The position numbers were made by a program, and so were the translations under genes. Shown here in pieces: positions 1 to 5,237 of a DNA stretch of 16,226 bases (positions are counted from its first letter, which is position 1; each line of letters starts with the position of its first letter). The notes beneath the pieces are model-generated. The model was not told where the DNA came from. It was given only the letters and a program-made list of their open reading frames with translations, and made no database searches. This DNA is from Frankiales bacterium (lineage in GTDB: Bacteria; Actinomycetota; Actinomycetes; Mycobacteriales; SCTD01), in contig JAOPWW010000250.1 in assembly GCA_025965495.1 (NCBI GenBank), forward strand, positions 1-16,226, read 5' to 3'.

Positions 1-85
1 GGACGTCGAAGGTGAGCGCGACGCTGTCGGAGGTGAGGGCGGCGACGTCGGCGACGCGCAGCCGGACGAAGCCCGGGGCGGTCAC
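1..85 (-). CDS. paaE: PaaE, phenylacetyl-CoA epoxidase reductase subunit (N-terminal fragment)
   Basis: Only the first 28 codons are in the window. The fragment reads VTAPGFVRLRVADVAALTSD and continues with SVALTFDV, matching the first beta strands of the ferredoxin-reductase-like FAD domain that opens PaaE. Family members transfer electrons from NADPH through FAD and a plant-type 2Fe-2S cluster to the PaaA di-iron site. The GTG start is one base after the paaD stop, so the two are translationally coupled, and the A-B-C-D-E order is the usual one for this operon. The identification rests on position and the short N-terminus; the rest of the gene lies beyond the left edge. Confidence 0.8.
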   Translation of the reverse strand, partial: MTAPGFVRLRVADVAALTSDSVALTFDV

Positions 86-86
86 G

Positions 87-569
87 TCAGTGGTCCTTGA
101 AGTGGTCGAACGGCTCGCGGCACGTGCCGCACCGCCACATCGCCTTGCACGACGTCGAGGAGAAGCGGGTCAGCTCCTCGGTGTCGCGGGAGGCGCACTG
201 CGGGCACGCCGGCCGGAGCGGTCCGAGCTGCACCGGCACCGGTCCGGAGCGCGTGCGCAGGGGCGGCGCGATGCCGAACTCCTCCAGCGTGCGGCGACCG
301 GCGTCGCTCATCCAGTCGGTGGTCCAGGCGGGGGACAGCACGGTGCGGACCTCGACGCGGTCGGCTCCCGCGCGCTGCAGCGCGGACCGGACGTCGGCCT
401 CGATCTCCTGCATCGCCGGGCAGCCGGAGTACGTGGGCGTGATGGTCACGACGACGCCGTCCGCGCCGACCTGCACGTCGCGCAGGATGCCGAGGTCCTC
501 GATGGTGATGACCGGGATCTCGGGGTCGGTGACCTCGGCCAGGACCGTCCGCGCCTGCTCGACGGTCAT
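87..569 (-). CDS. paaD: PaaD, maturation factor of phenylacetyl-CoA epoxidase
   Basis: A 160-residue protein with an N-terminal DUF59/MIP18 domain (TDPEIPVITIEDLGI near residues 14-28, YSGCPAMQ near 47-54) and a C-terminal zinc-ribbon-like tail with cysteines at about 122, 125, 141, 147 and 150. This two-part layout is characteristic of PaaD. PaaD is needed for an active epoxidase but is not part of the catalytic complex, and is thought to help assemble its metal centres. The ATG shares its first base with the paaC stop codon; a GTG one codon upstream is also possible. The small overlaps on this strand indicate a single paaABCDE transcript. Confidence 0.93.
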   Translation of the reverse strand: MTVEQARTVLAEVTDPEIPVITIEDLGILRDVQVGADGVVVTITPTYSGCPAMQEIEADVRSALQRAGADRVEVRTVLSPAWTTDWMSDAGRRTLEEFGIAPPLRTRSGPVPVQLGPLRPACPQCASRDTEELTRFSSTSCKAMWRCGTCREPFDHFKDH

Positions 570-1336
570 CACCAGCGTGCACCGGGGTGGCTGCGGTGCA
601 GGTGCTGCATCTCGGCCAGCAGGTACCCGAACGACGTGAGGTGCTTGCCGGACCGGCCGCCGGTGGGGTGCCACGTGGTCTGCGGCACCTCGAGCGTCGC
701 CTCCTTCAGGACCTCCGTCACGGTCGTCTCCCAGACGGGTCGCAGCAGGTCGGGGTCGGACGCGACGCCGCGCTCGACCAGCCGGGCGACGACGTCGTCG
801 CGCTCGAACAGCTCGAAGGAGTACGGCCACACCTCCTCGAGCCCCTGCTGCACGCGGCGGTGCGACTCCTCGGTGCCGTCGCCGAGGCGGACGACCCAGG
901 AGCGGGCGTGGTCCAGGTGGTACGCCGCCTCCTTGGCGGCCTTGCCCGCCACCCCGGCGAGCAGCTCGTCGCTGCTGGCGGTGAGCGCCTGCCACAGCGG
1001 CAGCTGGTAGGCCGACACCAGCAGCTGGCGCGCCATGGTCTGCCCGAAGTCGCCGCCCTCGGCCTCGAACAGCAGGCCGCAGGTGAACGCCGGCTCGTCG
1101 CGCAGGAACGCCAGACCGTCCTCGTCGCGACCCTTCCCCTCGAGCTCGCCCGCCCGGGTCAGCAGGGTGCGGGCGGCCCCGAGCAGGTCGAGCGCGATGT
1201 TCAGCAGCGCGACGTCCTCCTCGAGCTGCGGGGAGCGGGCGGCCCACTCCGACAAGCGCTGCCCGAGCACGAGGCAGTCGTCGCCGAGTCGCAGCGTGTA
1301 GGCGAGCAGGTCGGTGTCGAGAGCGGTGTCGTTCAC
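569..1336 (-). CDS. paaC: PaaC, structural subunit of phenylacetyl-CoA epoxidase
   Basis: A 255-residue all-helical ferritin-like protein. Recognisable PaaC segments include LRLGDDCLVLGQRLSEWAA (about 16-34), ALLNIALDLLGAAR near 43-56, YHLDHARSWVVRLGDGTEES near 139-158, and a C-terminal HLTSFGYLLAEMQ. PaaC pairs with PaaA as its scaffold in the multicomponent mono-oxygenase that epoxidises phenylacetyl-CoA. The GTG start overlaps the paaB stop in a GTGA arrangement, and its stop overlaps the paaD start. Its length is close to the family norm (about 250 residues). Confidence 0.94.
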   Translation of the reverse strand: MNDTALDTDLLAYTLRLGDDCLVLGQRLSEWAARSPQLEEDVALLNIALDLLGAARTLLTRAGELEGKGRDEDGLAFLRDEPAFTCGLLFEAEGGDFGQTMARQLLVSAYQLPLWQALTASSDELLAGVAGKAAKEAAYHLDHARSWVVRLGDGTEESHRRVQQGLEEVWPYSFELFERDDVVARLVERGVASDPDLLRPVWETTVTEVLKEATLEVPQTTWHPTGGRSGKHLTSFGYLLAEMQHLHRSHPGARW

Positions 1337-1695
1337 AGGTGGGTCAGGCCCTCGGGGACGTCGTAGAACGTGGGGTGCCGGTAGGGCTTGTCGCCGGCGG
1401 GGTCGAAGAAGGCGTCCTTCTCGTCCGGGCTGCTCGCCACGATCTCGGTCGACGGCACGACCCAGAGCGACACGCCCTCCTGCCGCCGGGTGTAGACGTC
1501 GCGGGCGTTGCGCAGCGCCATGACCGCGTCCGGCGCGCGCAGGCTCCCGACGTGGGTGTGCGACAGGCCCCGCTTGCTGCGGACGAAGACCTCCCACAGG
1601 GGCGCCTGCGAGCGGTGCGGCACCGAGCCCTCGTCGACCGGGACGCCCGACGTCGGCACGGCACCGTGACCGTCGGCGCTCGTGAACGACGTCAT
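1333..1695 (-). CDS. paaB: PaaB, bridging subunit of phenylacetyl-CoA epoxidase
   Basis: A 120-residue protein. From residue 33 it follows PaaB closely: LWEVFVRSKRGLSHTHVGSL, then ARDVYTRRQEGVSLWVV, ending RHPTFYDVPEGLTHL. PaaB has no catalytic residues; it joins PaaAC heterodimers into the larger complex. The first roughly 30 residues (MTSFTSADGHGAVPTSG and onward) are a low-complexity extension absent from the 95-residue E. coli protein. The ATG overlaps the paaA stop by four bases (ATGA), so the start is well supported, though an internal start cannot be excluded. Confidence 0.94.
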   Translation of the reverse strand: MTSFTSADGHGAVPTSGVPVDEGSVPHRSQAPLWEVFVRSKRGLSHTHVGSLRAPDAVMALRNARDVYTRRQEGVSLWVVPSTEIVASSPDEKDAFFDPAGDKPYRHPTFYDVPEGLTHL

Positions 1696-2639
1696 GCCGC
1701 GGCCCGGCGGGCCTGCTTGTCGGCGTAGGCCGCGGCCGCCTCGCGCACCCATGCGCCGTCCTCGTGCGCGGCGACCCGGTTGCGGACGCGGTCGCGGTTG
1801 CACGGGCCGTCGCCCTTCATCACGGCGTAGAACTCGGTCCAGTCGATCTCGCCGAACGCGTACGAGCCGGTCTCCGGGTCGAGCCGGAGTTCGGGGTCGG
1901 GGACGGTCAGCCCGAGGTGCTCGGCCTGGGGGACGGTCGCGTCGACGAAGCGCTGGCGCAGCTCGTCGTTGCTGAACCGCTTGATGCCCCACGCCATCGA
2001 CTGGGCGCTGTTGGGGGAGTCTCCGTCGGACGGGCCGAACATCATGAGCGAGGGCCACCACCAGCGGTCGAGGGCGTCCTGCGCCATCTGCCGCTGCGCA
2101 GGGGTCCCGTTGGCGAGGACGGTCATCGCCTCGAAGCCCTGGCGCTGGTGGAAGGACTCCTCCTTGCACACGCGCGTCATCGCCCGTGCGTAGGGCCCGT
2201 AGGAGCACCGGGTCAGCGGCACCTGGTTCATGATCGCCGCGCCGTCGACCAGCCAGCCGATCGCGGCGACGTCCGCCCACGACGTCGTCGGGTAGTTGAA
2301 GATCGTCGAGTACTTCTGCCGTCCGGTGTGGAGCAGGTCGAGCAGCTCGTCGCGGTCGGCGCCCAGGGTCTCGGCCGCGGAGTAGAGGTACAGCCCGTGG
2401 CCGGCCTCGTCCTGGACCTTGGCCACGAGGATGCACTTGCGGCGCAGGGACGGTGCGCGAGTGATCCAGTTGCCCTCGGGCTGCATGCCGATGATCTCGG
2501 AGTGCGCGTGCTGGGCGATCTGGCGCACCAGCGTCCTGCGGTACCCGTCGGGCATCCAGTCGCGCGGCTCGATCCGGCCGTCCGCGTCGACCTCCGCCTG
2601 GAACGCGGCCTGGAACTCCGCCTGGAGCTGCTCCGACAC
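1692..2639 (-). CDS. paaA: PaaA, catalytic di-iron subunit of phenylacetyl-CoA epoxidase
   Basis: A 315-residue ferritin-like oxygenase subunit. It carries the two EX2H di-iron motifs of PaaA: DEAGH at about 77-81 and EESFH at about 160-164. Other typical segments are HAHSEIIGMQPEGNWI and GEIDWTEFYAVMKGDGPCN. It inserts one oxygen atom into the ring of phenylacetyl-CoA to give the 1,2-epoxide. The GTG at 2639 is chosen because an AGGAGG at 2645-2650 lies five bases upstream of it. A longer in-frame ATG at 2690 would put the whole operator and the -10 region inside the gene and lacks support. It is the first gene of the paaABCDE operon. Confidence 0.96.
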   Translation of the reverse strand: MSEQLQAEFQAAFQAEVDADGRIEPRDWMPDGYRRTLVRQIAQHAHSEIIGMQPEGNWITRAPSLRRKCILVAKVQDEAGHGLYLYSAAETLGADRDELLDLLHTGRQKYSTIFNYPTTSWADVAAIGWLVDGAAIMNQVPLTRCSYGPYARAMTRVCKEESFHQRQGFEAMTVLANGTPAQRQMAQDALDRWWWPSLMMFGPSDGDSPNSAQSMAWGIKRFSNDELRQRFVDATVPQAEHLGLTVPDPELRLDPETGSYAFGEIDWTEFYAVMKGDGPCNRDRVRNRVAAHEDGAWVREAAAAYADKQARRAAA

Positions 2640-2668
2640 CGCTGCCTCCTGCTGCCACCCGGACGACG

Positions 2669-2686
2669 ACCGAACGGTCGTTCGGG
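2669..2686. promoter_or_regulatory. Probable PaaR operator at paaA
   Basis: The 18-mer ACCGAACGGTCGTTCGGG is an almost perfect palindrome (CCGAACG-GT-CGTTCGG). It matches the site at 5206-5223 at 16 of 18 positions when read on the minus strand. It begins 2 nt downstream of the proposed paaA -10 element, so a bound repressor would block open-complex formation. Assignment to PaaR is inferred from the adjacent TetR gene. Confidence 0.8.
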
Positions 2687-2688
2687 TC

Positions 2689-2718
2689 ACTGTCCCCGGG
2701 ACAGCGGTGCGCTGTCAA
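2689..2718 (-). promoter_or_regulatory. Promoter of paaABCDE
   Basis: On the minus strand a perfect TTGACA (2718-2713) is followed after 18 bp by GACAGT (2694-2689), an imperfect TAnnnT element. The same pattern, TTGAC then ACAGT then the operator 2 nt further on, recurs at paaZ, which supports both assignments. The transcription start would fall inside the operator. Confidence 0.6.
2690..2704. promoter_or_regulatory. Palindrome inside the paaA promoter
   Basis: CTGTCCCCGGGACAG has perfect 7-bp arms around one central base. It fills most of the spacer and overlaps the -10 of the paaA promoter. It does not resemble the neighbouring PaaR-type operator. It could bind a second regulator or be a chance palindrome in GC-rich DNA. 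Confidence 0.3.
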
Positions 2719-2731
2719 GGCAGCGCCTGAG

Positions 2732-2737
2732 TACTGT
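2732..2737 (+). promoter_or_regulatory. -10 element for leaderless paaR
   Basis: TACTGT fits the actinobacterial TAnnnT -10 and ends 6 nt before the paaR ATG. There is no Shine-Dalgarno sequence, so transcription probably starts at the A of the start codon. No convincing -35 is visible. Confidence 0.55.
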
Positions 2738-2743
2738 CCGCGC

Positions 2744-3343
2744 ATGACCGAGGCGGAGCGCCGGGTACGGCCCCGCGAGCAGCGGTACAGCCTCGAGGAG
2801 CTGCTCCACGTCGTCGCCCAGGAGTTCCTGCGCCGCGGCTACGACGCCACCAGCATGGAGGACCTGTCCCGGGCCACCGGCCGTACCAAGTCCTCGATCT
2901 ACCACCACGTCAGCGGCAAGGAGGAGCTGCTCCGCCTCGCCGTGGCCCGGGCCCTGGACGCGCTGTTCGCCGTCCTCGACGAGCAGGACGCGCAGGAGGG
3001 GCCGGCGGTCGAGCGGCTCGAGCACGTGCTCCGCGCCTCGGTCCGGGTGCTCGCCGCCGAGCTCCCCTACGTGACGCTGCTGCTGCGCGTGCGGGGCAAC
3101 ACCGAGGCCGAGCGGTGGGCGGTGCAGCGGCGTCGGGAGTTCGACCGGAGGCTCACCGCCCTGGTGCGCACCGCCGTCGACGAGGGCGACTTGCGCGACG
3201 ACCTCGACCCCGCCCTGGTGACCCGGCTGGTGTTCGGGACGGTCAACAGCCTCGTCGACTGGTTCCGGCCCGGGTCCGGCCACGGTCGGCAGCAGGTCGA
3301 GGACACGCTGGTCGCGATGGTCCTCGAGGGCCTGCGGGCCTGA
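2744..3343 (+). CDS. paaR: TetR-family repressor of the phenylacetate genes (PaaR)
   Basis: A 199-residue TetR-family protein. The N-terminal helix-turn-helix spans about residues 15-62, with the recognition part near TGRTKSSIYHHVSGKEELL, and an all-helical ligand domain follows. It lies divergent from paaA and next to paaK, where TetR-type PaaR is found in Gram-positive bacteria; the effector of such proteins is phenylacetyl-CoA. Translation probably starts at the ATG on a leaderless mRNA. The matching operators at paaA and paaZ are its likely targets. None overlaps its own -10, so autoregulation is not evident. Its stop lies 3 bp from that of convergent paaK. The family is certain; the specific role is inferred from context. 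Confidence 0.88.
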   Translation: MTEAERRVRPREQRYSLEELLHVVAQEFLRRGYDATSMEDLSRATGRTKSSIYHHVSGKEELLRLAVARALDALFAVLDEQDAQEGPAVERLEHVLRASVRVLAAELPYVTLLLRVRGNTEAERWAVQRRREFDRRLTALVRTAVDEGDLRDDLDPALVTRLVFGTVNSLVDWFRPGSGHGRQQVEDTLVAMVLEGLRA

Positions 3344-3346
3344 CCG

Positions 3347-4648
3347 TCAGCCTCGCTGGTCCAGCACCCGGACGGCCTTGCCCTCCGAGCGCACCAGCGT
3401 CTCGGGTTCGACGACGTCGCACGTCACGGTCACGCCGACGTGCTCCTTGACCAGGCTGCACAGCTGCTCGCCGAGCCGCGCGCGCTCCGCCGCTGACCGG
3501 TCCGCCCGGGCCTCCACGCGCACCGTCATCTCGTCCAGGCGCCCGGGCCGGGTGAGCACCAGCTGGTAGTGCGGCGTCAGGCCGTCGACCCGCAGCACCA
3601 GCTCCTCGACCTGGGTCGGGAACACGTTCACTCCGCGCAGGATCACCATGTCGTCCGACCGGCCCGTGATCCGCTGGATCCGGCGCACCGACCGGGCCGT
3701 CCCGGGCAGCAGGCGCGTGAGGTCGCGCGTGCGGTACCGGACGACCGGCATCGCCTCCTTGGTCAGCGACGTGAAGACCAGCTCGCCCTCCTCGCCGTCG
3801 GGCATCACCTCGCCGGTCTCCGGGTCGACGACCTCGGGGTAGAAGTGGTCCTCCCAGACGTGCAGGCCGTCCTTGGTCTCGACGCACTCGCTGGCGACGC
3901 CGGGTCCCATCACCTCGGACAGCCCGTAGATGTCGACGGCGTGCAGGCCGGCCCGCTCCTCGACCTCGCGCCGCATGTCCTCGGTCCACGGCTCCGCGCC
4001 GAAGACCCCGATGCGCAGGCTGCTCTCGCGGGGGTCGAGCCCCTGGCGCTCGAACTCGTCGAGCAGCGACAGCATGTACGACGGCGTCACCATGACGACC
4101 TGCGGCCGGAAGTCGTGGATCAGCCGCACCTGCCGGGCGGTCTGGCCGCCGGACACGGGGATGACGGTGCACCCCAGGCGCTCGGCGCCGTAGTGCGCGC
4201 CGAGCCCGCCGGTGAACAGGCCGTAGCCGTAGGCGACGTGGACCTTCATGCCCGGCCGCACGCCGGCCGCCCGCATGCTGCGCGCCACGAGGTCGGCCCA
4301 GGTGGACAGGTCGCGCTCGGTGTACCCGACGACGGTCGGCTGCCCCGTCGTCCCCGAGGAGGCGTGCACGCGCCGGACCTGCTCCTGCGGCACGGCGAAC
4401 ATCCCGAACGGGTAGTTCGCCCGCAGGTCCGCCTTCGTGGTGAACGGGAAGCGGGCGAGGTCGGCCAGGGACTCCAGCTCACGCGCGTGGACGCCGGCCG
4501 CGTCGAAGGCGGCCCGGTAGTGGGGGACGCCGTCGTAGGCGTGCTGCAGGCTCCACCGCATCCGCTCCAGCTGCAGGGCGCGGAGCTCCTCGACGGGCGC
4601 GACCTCCCCGGCGTCCAGGGTCGCGGGGTCGGGGGTCAGGTCCTGCAC
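3347..4648 (-). CDS. paaK: PaaK, phenylacetate-CoA ligase
   Basis: A 433-residue adenylate-forming enzyme, close to the 437 of E. coli PaaK. It shows the P-loop-like ASSGTTGQPT (about 96-105), the YGLSEVMGPG motif (241-250), the hinge region ITGRSDDMVILRGVNVFP (327-344) and the C-terminal catalytic lysine in SEGKAVRV (K424). It converts phenylacetate, ATP and CoA to phenylacetyl-CoA, the first step of the pathway and the source of the inducer. The GTG at 4648 has a GGAG six bases upstream. paaI ends 22 bp upstream on the same strand, so the two are likely co-transcribed. Confidence 0.95.
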   Translation of the reverse strand: MQDLTPDPATLDAGEVAPVEELRALQLERMRWSLQHAYDGVPHYRAAFDAAGVHARELESLADLARFPFTTKADLRANYPFGMFAVPQEQVRRVHASSGTTGQPTVVGYTERDLSTWADLVARSMRAAGVRPGMKVHVAYGYGLFTGGLGAHYGAERLGCTVIPVSGGQTARQVRLIHDFRPQVVMVTPSYMLSLLDEFERQGLDPRESSLRIGVFGAEPWTEDMRREVEERAGLHAVDIYGLSEVMGPGVASECVETKDGLHVWEDHFYPEVVDPETGEVMPDGEEGELVFTSLTKEAMPVVRYRTRDLTRLLPGTARSVRRIQRITGRSDDMVILRGVNVFPTQVEELVLRVDGLTPHYQLVLTRPGRLDEMTVRVEARADRSAAERARLGEQLCSLVKEHVGVTVTCDVVEPETLVRSEGKAVRVLDQRG

Positions 4649-4670
4649 GGGGTCTCCGGGAGTCGGGTGG

Positions 4671-5108
4671 TCACGGGCGTGCGGGGAGCGACCGGCTGCG
4701 GCCGCGGAACTCGAGGACGACGTCGTCGCCGCGGGTGACGGTGACGTCGTAGAGGCCGCTGCGCCCCTGGAGCGCCCGCTCGACGGCGCGGGCCTGCAGC
4801 TGTTCGCCGACCTGCACGGGGGCGAGGAAGGCGACGTCGGCGCCGGCCGCCACGGTGGGCGCGCCCCGGGTGTTGCAGGCGAAGGCGAACGCAACGTCCG
4901 CGAGCAGGAACAGGAAGCCGCCGTGGCAGGTGCCGTGTCCGTTGAGCATCTGCGGCGTGACCGTCATCGACGCGGTCGCCCGGCCCGGGGCGACGTCGCT
5001 GACGGTGATGCCGAGGCTGCGGGTCGCGGTGTCGCCCTCGAGCAGGGCGTCGGCCTGAGCCTGTGCGGCCGCCTGCTGAGCCCGTGCGTCCGGAGGCTGA
5101 CCGCTCAC
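4671..5108 (-). CDS. paaI: PaaI, acyl-CoA thioesterase of the phenylacetate pathway
   Basis: A 145-residue hotdog-fold thioesterase. The PaaI signature reads QMLNGHGTCHGGFLFLLADV (about 53-72), with the catalytic aspartate at D71, followed by AFAFACNTRG. PaaI hydrolyses ring-hydroxylated phenylacetyl-CoA and other dead-end thioesters, releasing trapped CoA. The GTG at 5108 has a GGAGG four bases upstream. It is the first gene of the minus-strand pair paaI-paaK, and its leader carries a degenerate copy of the PaaR operator. Confidence 0.94.
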   Translation of the reverse strand: MSGQPPDARAQQAAAQAQADALLEGDTATRSLGITVSDVAPGRATASMTVTPQMLNGHGTCHGGFLFLLADVAFAFACNTRGAPTVAAGADVAFLAPVQVGEQLQARAVERALQGRSGLYDVTVTRGDDVVLEFRGRSRSLPARP

Positions 5109-5122
5109 CCGACCTCCGCTGT

Positions 5123-5140
5123 CCCGACCGTGCGTCGGGG
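5123..5140. promoter_or_regulatory. Degenerate PaaR-type operator at paaI
   Basis: Read on the minus strand, CCCCGACGCACGGTCGGG matches the paaZ operator at 12 of 18 positions, including ACGnnCGGTCGG. Within it CCCGAC and GTCGGG form a perfect 6-bp inverted repeat with a 5-nt spacer. It starts 2 nt after the proposed paaI -10, as at paaA and paaZ. One half-site seems to lack a base, so binding may be weaker. Confidence 0.5.
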
Positions 5141-5142
5141 TG

Positions 5143-5172
5143 GTTGTAGCCCACGGCCGTGCCGCCCGGCAA
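5143..5172 (-). promoter_or_regulatory. Promoter of paaI-paaK
   Basis: On the minus strand TTGCCG (5172-5167), an 18-bp spacer and TACAAC (5148-5143) form a plausible sigma-70-like promoter, with the degenerate operator starting 2 nt downstream. The leader to the paaI GTG would be about 30 nt. Confidence 0.5.
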
Positions 5173-5174
5173 GG

Positions 5175-5203
5175 TTGACCGGGACCTGTCCTCCGACCAC
5201 AGT
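5175..5203 (+). promoter_or_regulatory. Promoter of paaZ
   Basis: TTGACC (5175-5180), a 17-bp spacer and CACAGT (5198-5203). The -10 shares ACAGT with the paaA promoter and has the same 2-nt gap to the operator. Confidence 0.6.
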
Positions 5204-5205
5204 CC

Positions 5206-5223
5206 ACCGAACGACCGGTCGGT
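5206..5223. promoter_or_regulatory. Probable PaaR operator at paaZ
   Basis: ACCGAACGACCGGTCGGT is a near-palindrome fitting ACCGAnCGnnCGnTCGGT. It lies between the -10 element and the AGGAGG of paaZ (5228-5233), so bound repressor would cover the transcription start. Confidence 0.8.
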
Positions 5224-5237
5224 CCCGAGGAGGGCAC

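Noticed and set aside
1333..2745. A 470-codon minus-strand frame suggesting a PaaB fusion
   Set aside because: The upstream part is a shadow of paaA in another frame; PaaB proper starts at 1695 with an ATGA overlap.
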